From assembly GCF_003945595.2 (NCBI RefSeq), contig NW_024104660.1, forward strand, positions 62,001 to 126,000: a stretch of DNA of 64,000 nucleotides. Direction: 5' to 3'. Below, one piece after another: positions 1-13,742 of this stretch. The position numbers and the translations under genes are program-made. This stretch comes from Pipra filicauda. Its lineage: Eukaryota > Chordata > Aves > Passeriformes > Pipridae. The first letter of the stretch is position 1. Each line of letters opens with the position of its first letter. The notes under the pieces are model-generated. The model was not told the origin of the DNA, searched no databases, and saw only the letters and a program-made list of their open reading frames with translations.

Positions 1-3000
1 TAATTAGGTTTTAATTTAATCAAATATTGGTACCAAAGCAGACCTTGGAGAAAGATTCTGATATTAAAGCCTTCAAAGCTTCTTTGGAGAACTCTAAATG
101 GCTAGTGTGATAGTAAATCAACTTGCAAAGTGGTGACTATTACAATGTGCATATCTTAGCTCTATCACAGTTCTATTGCAAAACTTAAAACAGGGAACAA
201 GTGGAATGCACTCCTTTTATGAAAGAAAACACTGACCCATACCGTGAGTCACTCTATCTCAGGGAGGCTATTTCTTTGAATTTTGGCTTTTAGGATAGTA
301 GTAAAAAGAACTTTCAAGGACAGTGTGCAATTAAAGGTACTTTAATCCTCATTTAGGGGCTAGAGTATATGGTATAGAGCTATTAGTAAATGATGTTTAA
401 TTGCAAAGCAAGGGAAGCAAATGTGAAATTAATAATGGATTTCGGCAGGCTGATACAAAATCTCTTGTGGAAAATGGGAAAATGCTCTAAAACTGCCATT
501 GACCATTCTAAGCACCAGTGACAGAACCAAAAGGTGCTTCCACATCAGAGAAGTCTGCTGTACCCTGCAGTCCCACAGAGGATGTGCCAGTGATAGAAGA
601 CAGAGCAGCTTGCCTGCTTATGGTCAATTCCTAAAGGTACGTGTGGGAATGGAAACAGGGAGGGAAACTGAGGCAAAATCCTTCTGACACTTAAGAAAAA
701 GAGACTGGTTTTGGTTTCATGTGTGGTGTGTTTGTATCACGAAAACCCTAAAGGTGGAAATAACCTGGTAGCTTTTGGGATATTTACAAACTCGTGTTAG
801 ACTGTATTTTTGATCAGTAGTAAATGTTTGTAGGGAACTCCTGATCCCTGAGGTGTTTATGTGAGGCATAAGTGGAAAACTATATTGCTTCTTAGAATGT
901 TGTTTGTGAAGAGAGAGCTTGGACATGGCAGTTGTGAGAAATGTTTGAATGTTTTGGTTTGTTGAGTAAGATTAAAAACACTTGTTTTGAATTGTTTTGT
1001 GGCTGAACTATATTCTCCTGAACTGATGTATGGTCTTATGGAAGGCATCATTCTATCACCTTGTGCTTTTAAAGCCTGGGCTTCCTAGGCAGAGTGTCTC
1101 TCATCTCTATCAGATGCTGGTGTGTAAAAAAAACTCAGTGTTTTCTGATACCTGCTTGATAGTGAAACCTGCAGATGTGGTCCTGAGCTCATGGAAGTAA
1201 ATAAGGGAACTTGAATTAGCTGTACTGGATCTTTCAGCATATATTGTAAGTGTAGAATATGGAGAAAGTCAATATATTCACTTCATGCCTAATTTTCAAT
1301 TTAACATCCAAACTATAACTGGTGTTTACTCAAGTGTATTATTTGATTTTGCAGTTAGTTTTAAAAATGCACATACTCAGTTATGCATCTTAAATAATTC
1401 AAGCTCACTTTAAATACATTTTTTTATGGTGGCCAGATAAAGTTTTTTTCATTGAGTCTTCATAAATAAATGCATAAACACTGCAGCAAATGAGAGCTAT
1501 TGTGAAACTTCATCATTGGGTCTGGATCTCAGTTTAGAAACTGATTTTGTTCTTGTAGTGCCCACTGATTTCAAAAGAAGGCTTTAATTTGCTGGGAAGG
1601 CAGACTGTAATAAATATGAGTTTACAGCAGGGTGGATCTGTAAGTAAGACAAAACAAACTTCATCTTTTAAAAAAAAAAGTCTGCTTTTATTTTACATCG
1701 CTGTCAAAGGTTTATTGACTGAACAGACTATAGATGTTTGCAGCTCCTGCCTGTGCTAAATTGTGACTAAGCAGTTTGTGTGTAAGAGGTGTCAATTTAA
1801 CATCATTTGGGGTAATGTGCTTACTTAAATACCTTCTGAGTAATTAGGAGATTGCTCATTAGTTTGCCACTGTCCCCAGCAGAAATCTTACAGGCTCAGT
1901 TTGTTGGACATTGTTAGGAGTTGATTTCCTGCCCTGCATTGTTTTCTGCAAATTGTGGCTTATGAGGGCATGAGCTTTTACTGCAATCACAGCAAAAGTA
2001 AACATCTTAAATTAAGGCAAACAAAGTTTGGTTGTTAGGAAGAGAACCAGTCAAGCAGGAAATGCCAAGCAAAACAACATTCTTTGGGCGCCTGATATAA
2101 ATATGATTCTCGGAGCAGCCTGTTGGGTCCTGCTGGCTGGGGTTTCCCTGCACTCGTTGCAGACACAAAGGGCAGGGTTAGTGGTCCTGGCTGAGGAGCA
2201 GAAATTCTCATCTTGTATAGAATACAAATCTCAAACTTCATGCTTATTTTACACAGATATCACCTTCAGCATGCTCTGAAGAGCAAGACAGTCCTAAGGC
2301 TTTCCCCCCGCGCTTGGACTCTGTGATGCTGGTCTGGACCTGCATTGCTGCATGTTTGTAGTGGTGTGGCCCAGCACCTGCTCACCTGAAGGTCTTGTCA
2401 TGGCCTGACCACCACTTTGTGTGGAACTGGGTGCAAAGGGCCAAGGGTTTCTTCATCGTCTGAACTCATGATCAGCAATGGAATTTAAAGGGAATTGTCC
2501 CTGGTCACCAGATCAGACCAAGAAAAATGCTTTATAATGGTCATCTTTTAAAACTTCTATGATTTGCCAGCTGCTTTTTTCCTTGCTATCTTCTGCTTAA
2601 ATAAAGCAGAGAAAAGCATTATGAGCCATTTTGCTTTCTTTTTTGTTTTCTGAATTTTGAATTTCTGGTTTTTTAGCCATACTGCACACACACACACAAA
2701 CACACACACTACAGGGTCATTCTCTGAAGGGCAAACCTGGGATCTCTATGCAGTACTGTTTAAGAAAATGTCAGCATCATCAAGTACAGAACTCGGGGCT
2801 TTTTAAACTCATCTTTCCCTATGGAAGCAGTAGAAGTTAAAATTGTTAAATCTTTGAGCAGAGTGTAGATCTCCAGTACCACATCATTCTCCTCTGGGGA
2901 GACTTTTGGAAGTTTTGAAAATGAGAACTCCCAACAACTAGAATGTGAACTGGGAGCTGTTTCCATTCGAAAAAATGTGGTGTGCCATTTCAAATGTAGG

Positions 3001-6000
3001 CTTCCAGTTTGTTCTGAAAAGTTTGATCTACTATTGTTAACATTCAAGCAGTTCTATGTGTGAGGCAAAAAGAATCCTGAACTATTCACTTGCATTCTTA
3101 TAAGTTAAAAAATGTTACATGCTTTTTTTCAAGCATGTTCTCACTGAAATAGATCAATGAGGAGAGGTGAAGCAGGTGCTGCTGATTTTTATGGAATTAT
3201 GAATTTGTACATGTGGAATCACGGCCATTGTTTTTATTAATAGTAGACTTGTGAAATTGCTGCTGACGGGCAAAATACCTTATTGAAAGAGGCATTAAAA
3301 GCAGGTGTAGTCTAGTTTATTATACTTACAAAATTTTAGTCTGATGCCATGTTAATTTCTTTGCTGTTAGTGTGATTAAAATTACTTTGCCCTGCCGGTT
3401 ATCATATTAGTGATGGTGATCTCTCCTTAAATGATGAGAGGTGTAATAAGCAGAATGTGAATATAAAGTCCCCATTCAATAGAAACATGACCTGTACAGT
3501 AACACTAATGCTTCACCTGAAGTTCATTACTGAAGCCTATCTCAGAGCTTTTACTGTGTAGACATAACCTTGAGGCTACAAAAAATGAGATCTGAGTCTT
3601 CACTTGGGACCTGGCCTCATGAGGTTATGATAATGTCTGAAAGTCCAACTTGGTCAGGCAATCTGGTGGCCTGTATCTACAGATGGGCAGGGAAGAGGTT
3701 GGGCATCTTGTGGGAAATTGTTTTTAATTTTACTTTCTTTTTAATTACACAGGCTCCACTTTTTCAATGATTACCTACCAAATGGCTAAACTGACTTCAC
3801 AAAGTTCCTGACCTGGGTGTGGGTGGGGGCACTCTAGTTCTAGACCTTCCACTTCCTCACCCTTGCCTTCCCCTTTCACCCTCACCTTGCCAAATGCAGA
3901 TGCATCTGTAGTGGAAGACCTCAAATTTCATATTAAATTGCCAGAGCTTAACTAAAATTCTTACTTCTCTATTCTTATATTTTCCAAGTATTTTAATTCC
4001 TGAAGTTTCAGATCAGCATATTTTTTCCTTTAATAAACATTTAAGTTTACATCCTTTAATCTTTTTTTTTTTTTAATTTAAAACCACAAAGAAATGTACA
4101 AGCTTTTATGAATTCAAATTAAAAATGAAGTGTGATGGAAATGATTTACAGTCACTGTAGCTTAGCAGGGGAAATATACAACTCCTTTGCAGTACATCAT
4201 ATTCTGCTCCTTTAATTTATAAGCAAGCTGTAATGTAGTGTATGAATCATACAAAGAAAATGTAGCTTCAGTTTGAAATATTTGTTGTAGTAGAACTTCA
4301 AACACCTGCAAATTATTTATTCTTAGAAAAGAAAAGAAAACATGTGCAGCACACACGATTGCATCCACAAGAAAAATGGATATATTTAGAAAAATCCTGC
4401 AGTAAATTATTTTTATTTTTTTTTACCTTTTTTCTTCAACCACTTTCATCTCTCCTGAGTTCAATTTCCTATGCTCTCTCAGTCAGCTGTTCTGTCCCCT
4501 GTGTAAGTTAAAGGTAGCTGGACAGAATAGAGAGGGATGCAATTCAATCTGGTGTCACAGTTTCCTGTTAGAAGGGGAAGAAGCAACCTGTTACCCTACA
4601 GACAGACAAATAAGGTCTGAAATATTAAAATATTTTTTTAGACAGATATAGGGGGGATTGCTATATTCACAAAATGATTCTTTCAACCAGTAAGATAGGC
4701 AAAAAAGATTGGTGAAAAGCTCTGCTAAATAAATGACTCAGCAAATATAACCAAGTTTACAGTATTCTAATATCTGACTGATAGCAATAGAAAAGAGGGT
4801 TTTGTTTTAGTGCAACAACATGTTTGCAAATACCTGCTACTGAGATGACTGTTACTGTAAAAAGGCACCCTCTTCCTCTTTTAAGGATGAATCTTGCAAG
4901 TGTAGGAGACATAGAGAAATGCAGTATTTGAAGCCTGATTTACTTAAACTACAGACTTATTTCCAGGGAGGGGGAGATTTAGGCAGGTTACAGCTGGCAT
5001 TTCAGAGCCTGAAGGTGCTGTGGATCCTCTGTACTGGGTTGTGGGTTTCTTTCTTCTTCCTGAAAACCTGCCTGGCTCGAGACACCAGAATATCTTCACC
5101 TTATGGTGGCGTTTCTCTTGTTAAGAGAAAAAAATATTTTGAAAAGAAATTGTGGAGGAGGGAGAAATCACGACAGAAATTTTGCCTCTTGCCTCCTTTC
5201 CCAACCTGAATGGGAGAGGTAGTTGGACGACGACAAACAGAGAAGGGAGTAACAGGGAGTGAGAGGGCAGTGGCGAAACTCCCAGAGGGAATTGTGAGCC
5301 TTGTTCTCACAAGTCAAAAGGCCTGCAATAATGAACCACTAGGGATAAGTAAAAAGGAAAAACATAAGGTACAGGAAGCCAAGTGAAGCGCCTTTGGGCG
5401 TGTAAGTTTGTGTAGAATGTGTTCAGGGGAACTTCTTTTAACTCTTTCATTCTGCACCATTGAAAGGGTGAAGTTTATCTCGTTTATGCCCTTGTACAGC
5501 CAGTACTCTATTTGCTTTGCTGAAATCTTAGAAAGTTGGCTGATTCTTTAGCATGCCAGCTGGCAGGAGGTATGGCAGAAACCAGTTGCTCTTGGAGATT
5601 TCCATCAGGCTTAGCTGTTATAATTTCTGTGGGGACACCTCACTGCACCAGGCTTTCTACTGTGGCTAATTCTGATTGTCTTGAAGAAGAGGGTAGCTGA
5701 TAACATGTAATTGAATTGCTAAAAAATAGATGTGTGTTGCTTGACTGAACTTAATGCAGATCTGCCATTTGTCCCCATCAAATTTGAACATTCCCTTTTC
5801 ACATGAGGAAAATGAGCAGAGGACTTGTGACTCTGGAGCCTTGATGATTAACACTGCCAGATGAAGATCCAGGGAAACAGAATGGCTTCCTCTGTTCCCT
5901 GTAGCTGGGTTTATTCCCTTAGAGCTGTGTGAAAAGTTACCATGCTAAATAGGGTAAAGTACTGAGGAGCTGACCTATGCAACAATTGGCTGAGATGCAT

Positions 6001-9000
6001 AAATAAAGCAAAAGTAGCACTAGCTCAATTTCAGTGGAAAAGCCATTGCCTGGCCCAGTGTGTTTTAGAAAGATGGGATGTGTTAACTTTGGCACACCAT
6101 GGTGTTAACACAGTTATGTCGGGATCTGATCTGGCTTGATGAGAGGTAGCTCCCTGTCTCCACTGACCTGTAGGGTTGGTGAATATGGAGAGGCTCCCTG
6201 CATGCAGCAGCACCTCTGTGTTGTGCTCTCTGGGGCCTCACACACTTTGGCTTGGGTTTGCACTTTGCAATTCAACCCCACCCTGCTCTAGGACTGTGCC
6301 TTGAAAGCACAACCTGGGTCTGAAGCAGCAGCTGGCTGGAGCCCAGCAGCTCTTGCCAAGTTTGAGAGGCTTCACTGCGAGGATGGGGAAGCAGGAAGAG
6401 AGAATGAAAGAGGAGGAGGGAAGGGGAAGAGCATAAAAAGGCTGGATACATTTGCACAAGCCTAATTAAGGGATTCAGAGACCTGAAGTCTGAATGCCTA
6501 ATCTAAAAGATGGTATAAGTTAAAACAAAAACAAAACCCAAACGGCTGCTGCCACCAGAAAACCCACATTCCCTCAATGCTTTGGAGTGAGTAGTGTCTG
6601 GATATGAACAGTTGACAATGTTTTTGCCTCTTCTCCTCTATTGTGTCCTATTGCATAACATTCCCCATTGAGTCCACCAACACCGAACATCTTGGTCCAG
6701 AGCACTTCTTGCAAAATCTGGAGAAGTTTGCAAATTCAGTGTTTTTTCCCAAGGAAAACAAAATAAAATTGTGAATTCTCTACAAAAGCAACTTCCATCC
6801 TCAACATAAAAGGAGGATAAAAGGCCCAAGATATAAGTGATAACTTTGCTGTAGTGCAAGACGCAGAACTCTATTATTAAAACAGTTTATTTATTAGCAA
6901 GCTCTTGTAATGAACCAAGCACATCAGATGTGGGCAAAACTACTAGCAGGTACAAACTGAAATAATAATGGTGGGAGGCAAGTAGCTTGACATTCAAATT
7001 ACTGGCTAGACCTGCTTTTAGTGCTACTTTGGCTCCATCTCTAAATAGAAATCTAAGTTTGAACATTTTCTTCACCTTTTCTCGAGGGAAGTTGGAGATA
7101 CCTAGCTGAAATGGCTGATAAAACTAATGCTGACGCAGTTCAAATTTCTTGCTACTGAAATCACAGTTATAGGAAAATGTGACCTTTAAGTAAAAAGAAA
7201 AAACCTTGTAGGAAAACTTGATTTTGGACACTCTTTCAGTCCTCCCATACCTTCTCCTTTACAGGTGCACATGTAGGTCACAGGTGCTCACTGACACCAA
7301 TTCTGATGCTGCTGCCCTGGAACTGGGCAGTCTGTTCTTTGTGCTGTCTCTGCTGATCAGTATTTACAGACATGGTTTCATTTCAGATTCATGCTGTCAC
7401 TTTTGTTGGGGTACAGAGGGGTTTTGCCAGCTAATTGTGCTGCTGTCTCCTTTACAACACTTGTCTTAATAACGAATATTGCTTGTTGAGTTTGTCTAAT
7501 TTATCGGGGGTGTTGGTGTGTTGTTAATTGGCATACAAACCACCACAAGTTAGCATATGTTTGTAGTTTTTTCTATTAGTGCTTTTCCCACAATAGCAAT
7601 TTGGATCCCTCCTAAAAACCTCCAGAAACGATGACAGAACAGCTCATAATTTTTTTCGTTGTTCTAAAAGCTAATCTCGGGTTCAGTTCTGTCTTATTTT
7701 TTGTTTGTGTATGATGTTTTAGATTTTCTTTTATCCTACTAATATTTATCTAAATTTGAAAGCAGGCTTGGTTGAATATTTATTTATTTATTTTTAAAAC
7801 ATGAATGTTTGTGTTTCATGATCATAAAGGCTCTGGAGAAACAGGTTTTTCCCTCCTCTCCTTCTTCTACTCAAATTGTTGAACTTCAGATCCTTCTTCA
7901 TAGCATTTCATTTTTGAACTGGTGCTATGCTGACTGACTAAGCAAGTAAAAGGTATTTATTGCTGCTTCCTGACAATACTATCTAGGATAGGTACATATT
8001 TGAAAAGCAAGAGGTAAAACTACCCCAGAGCACAAACTATGAATCAGGCCAGATTCTGACTCATTTTCTAATGTTGAAAAGCCTTTACTCATTAGACTTC
8101 AATAGGACTTCTTTCTTGAGTAACCATTACTCATGGGGATTAAAGGCTCAATTTTCCTGCCCTGTGTTATGTAATTAAAATTAGGCAAACAATTCAGCTA
8201 TCCAAGACAATGCAGATTGTGAATGGAATAGTCAATTGTACATTTCACAACTTCAGTGTCTTCAGAATACATATCTTATTTGCTGAAGAAATAAATGGAA
8301 CAATTTTAAATAATGAATACATTTAAGACTCCAACAATTTCTTTGTGAACAGTAATGGACAATTGGTTCTGAACAAATTATTTGCCCATTTCCAGGATGG
8401 CTCTTCATCCCTCCTGCAGTCATGTTCCATCTTTGTATCTTGTGGGCTTTACATGAAGTTATCAGCAATCTGCTGCAGAGTCCTTCCCACTCAGTAAATC
8501 AAAGCCTTGCTCTTCTCTGGTCCCTTTTCACAGACTGATGATTCCAGCCTCCTTCACTTCCCAGCAGGAGAGATTAGTTAAATACTTGTCTGTAGCACTT
8601 TGCCACGTTTTAGCACTGTTTACACAATTCTGAGGGATTGCTTTCCTTCCATCAGTGATGGTCACATGTGCCTGCTGAGGACTGGGTATCCTGTCCATTA
8701 CTGGCTGCTCATAGAACCTCACTAAGGAGTCAGGACTTGAAGAGAAGTATTAAACTTTACTGAAGCAGTTCTTTTTTCTTGCAGTATTGTCTACAAGCAA
8801 ATGAATATCTTAGTTCAGTAAACTGATTGATACAGGGTTTTGTGGTTATCTTATGCAGTTGTTAGGGGTGGGAGATTGAAAACATAATGTTACAAATGCA
8901 TTTTTTTTTAATACTGCTTTGAGAAAAGTTGTGTAGTCAGTGGAGTTCTTAAATTACTCAGAAGATGCGTGGAAGCTGATAGAAGGATTCTTATTGACTT

Positions 9001-9130
9001 TACTGGGATTTGGATCAGACTTGTCAATGTGAATCAAGAATTTATGGGAGACTGAGCAGCAGTGTGCAGGAATTTAGTGCAGATCCTTTCAGATTTCTAA
9101 GTTAATTAACAGGGCAGATCATTGTCTTGA
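1..9130. other. AT-rich non-coding DNA, no recognisable gene
   Basis: All reading frames here are short (under 100 codons), lack recognisable domains and are distributed on both strands as expected by chance. Apart from a CA microsatellite near 2.7 kb I see no repeat family, RNA gene or promoter that I can support. The sequence from 5095 to 5400 is richer in CpG than its surroundings but has no identifiable structure. Confidence 0.6.
2685..2709. repeat. (CA)n microsatellite
   Basis: An interrupted run of CA dinucleotides of about 25 bp. Confidence 0.9.
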
Positions 9131-9139
9131 GTGATGCTT

Positions 9140-9740
9140 AGAGTAGGACAGAAGTAAGTTTCTCACACATTTTCCCTCTCTGCTGGGCAGCATTCCACCT
9201 CGTCCTCAGTGTCTTTTCCCATGGGCAGCACTGGCTCCCCTGAGGGCCAGCCAGGCTGTGTCTGGCTTGGGACAGCCCTGGCTCCTCACAGAGGGCAGCC
9301 CTCAGCCCCTCTGCCTGCTCCTTGACACCCGCGCCCAATGCAGCTTAAAAACGTGGAAAGACATGGTAAGGATTGGGGTGATGATTGGTTTCACCACGGA
9401 TTTAAAGCTTTTCATCAAACCAGATCAGGCATATAGTCCCATTCTGGGGAGCAAGGGTGTGCTTCTGGGAACACCTGTGGATTAGGAACAGCCATGTGAG
9501 GAGCAGGTCATGGCAGGGGGAGTGAACAGAGAGGGGAGGTGCAGAGAGACCAAGAAGGTGGTTTGTTCTCGGCAGGGCAGCACCCTGACGCTGCTGCTTT
9601 GCTGACTGCAGAGGTGTTCCTGGGCTGTGCAGGGCAAATTGCCCACGGCTATGCCACTGCTCCCTTGGGATGGTGGGTGCCCACGGCAGGGCTTGTTCTG
9701 TGGGCTGTATGTGGGCTCTTGGAGGTGACTTGAAGTCATC
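9140..9740. other. GC-richer patch, no identifiable product
   Basis: Composition is visibly higher in G and C than the neighbouring several kilobases, with long C/G-rich words on both sides of 9.3 kb. Open frames of 64-85 codons overlap on both strands, which is what GC-rich DNA gives by chance. No domain is recognisable. It lies just upstream of the candidate exon at 9822. Confidence 0.4.
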
Positions 9741-9821
9741 TTTACATCTTTACTGTGGACTGCTTGGGTTTGTCTTTATATTCATTGACTTCCCTGATCA
9801 AAAACTGCCCTTGTTTTTCAG

Positions 9822-9883
9822 AAGGGTATGATCCACAGAAATCTCCCAAGGACTGTGGAAAATCTGCAACAGACACAAAAAAG
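9822..9883 (+). other. Candidate small exon (62 nt), low confidence
   Basis: A pyrimidine-rich stretch ending TTGTTTTTCAG precedes, and AAG|GTAGGA follows, matching acceptor and donor consensus. Two of the three frames are open across the 62 nt; one reads GYDPQKSPKDCGKSATDTKK. I recognise neither product. A matched splice pair over 62 nt can occur by chance in intronic DNA, and no partner exon was found nearby. Confidence 0.25.
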
Positions 9884-12800
9884 GTAGGACTTTAAGCCAA
9901 ACCAATATTGTCTTCCCTTCCCAGGAGAAGGAGGGGCTCGTTTTACAGTGACATTAAGAATTCATTCCCTTAAATGAGATATGTCACCTTGCCATTTTAA
10001 CTTGATTCATTAAAATAGTGGCTCATTAGTTATTCCCTTGTGCAGTATAGAATTTGCACATTAAAGGCATATGCATTTCATGTGCTTACTACATTCGGGG
10101 ATAAATTTCAAGCCATGCTGTTTGAAAGGAAAAAGTGTGGGTTTTAAAAGAAAAAAGGTAGAAATTCTAGTCATCTGATCCTCCTTACCCCCATAAGTCT
10201 TTTCTAATCTGTCCAGACTCCTAGTATTTTGTTTTAGAAACTCAAGCTACTGAGACACAGGGCCCACTGAAGTTGTGCTGATCTCTTTCCAGATGTGTGT
10301 TTGATGTGTATTCTCTTTTGTGCCTTCGAGTGTTGTAATAGAGATTTCCTCATTCTTTGCTTAGTTTTGCCATGGAGATTAACATCCCTGAATTGCTGAA
10401 ATACCTAAAATCCTGGACAGGGAGGAATTCTGCCACTGTCCAAGTAGAACACACTTCCTGGAGAGTGGGGATTTGTGATTGTCTGGTGTTAGCCTGGCTG
10501 GAGGAAGGCATCTCCAACCACATTCCAAACATAAACCTGTTCCCTAAATGGACAGATTCTTCTGTTCTTCAATGACACACTTTCAGGCAAAAGCTGTAGT
10601 ATAATTCAGAGGGAAAAGGGTATATTTTAGCATTGCCCAAGCTGTGGGAAAGCGTGGATCAACCAGAAGAGAGTTGGCATATGATGGGAGAAGTCCCTTG
10701 GCCAGTGTAGTGATCCCTCTCTGCTGAAGTGGGGAGGACAGGGCAATGCTGTGCAGCCTGCCTGCTTCCACCTGCCCTCAAGTCTGGGCACACACAGGAC
10801 CTTGGCAAGGTTCATTGGAACACTGGAAGGGCCACAGCTCCCAAAGGTCTCAGAGTGTTGAGCAGGTTCCTCGAGCCTTGCTCGAGAATTCAACGTGATG
10901 GTGGGAAATCTCTACTAGGAATGGGCAAGAGGAAAAAATATATGAAAATACAAAGTTTGTTTGAAGATCTGAATGGAACAGACTGGAAAGATATTTGATT
11001 CTTTTATGTAACATTTAGGCTCGTTCCAGACCCCAGTTGATGAACTGCTTCCATATTCCTGGAATTTGAGGGCAGAGCTGTTGTTCATTTAGTGGTAAAT
11101 GTTAGGGCTGGATGGAAGGAATGCCATTCCTAACCAAAGTCGAAGTCTAATCCTTTGGTTTCACTGGTGACTCAGATTACAATAATTCAATACGGAGAGC
11201 ATTCATTCCTCCTCCCCCCTTTTCTTACTACATTACAAATGGCTAGTAAAAGAAATCTAACTAAATGCTGATCCTGCTTAAAATGCAATTAAATATATCC
11301 ACATTCCATCTCCTGTCTTGCTTGTAGTTTTCTTGTATGCAAGAAACTCAGCTCTTTTCTTCTTACCTTCCCAGTCTTTCTCCAGCAGTATCCTCTGTGC
11401 TTTCAAGCTTGTACTGTAAGCTAATTTTTCAAATTCCAAACAAGAAGCTCTTTCCCATGCAATGAAGTTCCATACAAATATAGCTAATGTCAATAAAGCT
11501 AAAAAGATATGTCAGCAAAGACCCAAACAGTCAATTTATTACAGTTAAACATCCTGCCCAGACAGTTTATTTACAATCAAAGCTTGTTATATAAAACAAT
11601 CCCTCCTTCCTTGATATCTTGTTTTTAATCTCACAGTTTACAAATTATTGTCTTTCTCCTTGTATCCCATATGAAATACTGAATTCATTTTTGCATGTTC
11701 TATGACTATAGTCTTTTTGTTTCCTTTTTAAAATTTCATTGGAGGATCACTTGAAAGTATGTACCAAAAAAAAAAATCTGTGTATTTGGGCCTTTTAACC
11801 AAACAAAAGCTGCATCACAATAAATTTAAACAAATGAAAGATATCACTGCGCACTATCTCTTGTTAACAAAATCCCCCAAATGATGTAGAAATATGGTTT
11901 ACAGAAACATGTATTTTCCTTACTATCTTACATTTCACTATACCCTTTTTCCCTTGTAAACATACACAGGAGAAAACATGCACAGCTCTTTCTACAGGTT
12001 TTCAAATTATGTCTGCCTGGGGACAGAAGAAAGTACAGGCCATTCTGAAAGAAAAAGAAAAGAAGCCAAGCTTGTCAAATATTGAGATACGACCCCAGCA
12101 ACTCATTCACATATTTGTTATAAAATGGCTACTTTTGACTTGTGATACAGACAAATCAAGTCTCTTTCAGGCTCCCAGAATAGCCTTTGTGTGACTTCCC
12201 AACTGTATGCTTCACAGCTTCTAAATTGGCCCTCAGATATTGTTATGGGAACACTGGGAAGGAGACCTTGTATTAAATTACAGTTTCAATCAGTCATCTA
12301 CATCTGCTTGTGTTTGTCAGGGAAAACCTGGGACGGGTTGCAGCTCCTATCTGACGGAGTCTGCGTCTGTGAGCAGGTTCCAGGACACTTTATCTGGCAC
12401 AGGAGAACCGTAAAGGCTTCCCTTCTTGTACCAGATCTGCTCCAGAGATACTAAATTCCTCCATGATAATGAGGTGTCCAGAATAGTAACAAGAGGCCAG
12501 AAGTGTGCTTTTGGTTTAGGCTGTGCTGGGATATCTGCTGACTGTGGGCAACTGCCAATACACAGCAGTGTACCTGAGCGAGCTCAGCCCAGAGCGAACA
12601 GTGAAACCTTATCAGGTGCCGGATCTCCTGGGCTGGATGGGAGAGGTGTGGGATTGCTGCATGTCTAGCACAGCTGTGACAGGCAGTGTGAGGGGAGGCT
12701 CTATGACAAATAAGTTAAGCTATTTCTCGTCACAGTATTGTAGTCCCTGCATTTAAGGCTTTTTCCTGGGCTTTAATGCTGGTGGTAAGAAGTAGTTCTG

Positions 12801-13216
12801 TCTTCTCCTCTGCCGTGTTTTGCATGCAAAATACTTGGAAAACAGCACTCTTTTGCAGGTGCAGTTATTATGGGTACTGCAGAGTACAAATGATTACCTG
12901 CCTGGCAAAGTGGATGGAGAAATACTTCCCATTCATGTCTTTGAAAGGTGGAGAGTGGAACTGTGGAAATTCCCTGGACTGTGTCATTTTAAGTTTTGCA
13001 GATGTTCTCCCCATGGCATTTTCCTCCCATCTCCGGTTTAGCCACAGCATGAAAATATTTTGACCGACACTGCAGACTCAGGAAAGGTCATACATGTACC
13101 TTCTTGTGACATGTTTTTCTAACCTCTCTACCTGCTGAGGGTAGTCTGTAACCTCCTGTGCTGACAAATCTGCAATGGCCAGGGCTGTGATGAATGGGAT
13201 TTCATTAGCATTTGTG
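9884..13216. other. Non-coding DNA left of the ERV
   Basis: No recognisable gene. Frames near 12.4-12.7 kb (80-87 codons) overlap one another in different phases and show no domain. The last bases, caac, form one copy of the ERV target-site duplication. Confidence 0.55.
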
Positions 13217-13220
13217 CAAC
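13217..13220. repeat. Target-site duplication, left copy (caac)
   Basis: The four bases caac lie immediately outside the 3' LTR and match the four bases immediately outside the 5' LTR. Paired 4-bp duplications are the integration footprint of gammaretroviral-type integrases. Confidence 0.8.
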
Positions 13221-13275
13221 TGTTGCCCGTAACCAAAAGAAACACAAACCAACAGAGTGCCGGTTTATGCGGTGC

Positions 13276-13281
13276 TTTATT
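13276..13281 (-). terminator. Polyadenylation signal in 3' LTR (proviral transcript end)
   Basis: AATAAA on the minus strand within R of the 3' LTR. It is the expected 3'-end signal for genomic and env transcripts of the provirus. Cleavage would be predicted about 15-25 nt further left, near 13255. Confidence 0.7.
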
Positions 13282-13349
13282 CGGGGCCCCGGGAACCTGA
13301 GGACTAGCGTCCAAAGTCAGGATTCCGAAGACCCTCATTTTCAGTTCAG

Positions 13350-13357
13350 CTTTTATA
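13350..13357 (-). promoter_or_regulatory. TATA box in 3' LTR
   Basis: TATAAAAG on the minus strand, identical in sequence and position to the 5' LTR. It could fire transcription into the host sequence to the left of the provirus. Confidence 0.65.
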
Positions 13358-13681
13358 CACAAACAAGTTTATGTGCAGTTTCCACGGCAAACCAGTTACA
13401 GTTTCCACAGCAAACCAGGTGCAGTTACAAACAAGCTCATACTTCATACTGATAACAATTAATAATCATCTACTCCAATCATAAATCTGCTTAAGTTGTC
13501 TTATCCCTAGAAACTGTTTAACAGACCTTAACCACATCCTAGGTAACAAATCGTTGCATACATGCCTGACTAGATCTTTTGATTATGGTTTCCACTTCAC
13601 ACACAAACAAAGTTGCTTTCTAGGCCTACTCTTCTACTAAGCCTTAGCCATTCTACTACTAATTTAAATTGCTGTGCAACA

Positions 13682-13697
13682 TGTCCCCCCTTTTGAG
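13682..13697 (-). other. Polypurine tract (plus-strand DNA primer site)
   Basis: On the minus strand the 16 bases directly before the 3' LTR read CTCAAAAGGGGGGACA, a purine-rich run abutting the LTR terminal TG. This is the standard location and composition of the retroviral polypurine tract. It lies about 45 nt after the env stop codon. Confidence 0.9.
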
Positions 13698-13742
13698 CAT
13701 TCTTCAGGCTTTGCTTGCAAGGATGCTCAAATACAGCAATCT

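Larger units (their letters stand above)
13221..13681 (-). repeat. 3' LTR of the ERV (461 bp)
   Basis: This is the second LTR copy, preceded on the minus strand by the polypurine tract. It shares termini, TATA box and polyadenylation signal with the 5' copy. It is 16 bp shorter because one of two GTTGC direct repeats and the sequence between them are absent (junction at 13612-13616). Apart from that indel there is one mismatch in 461 bp. Confidence 0.97.

Noticed and set aside
13078..13362. 94-codon minus-strand frame crossing the 3' LTR into left flank
   Set aside because: It runs from LTR R/U5 across the insertion boundary into host DNA, so it is a chance read-through frame, not a gene.
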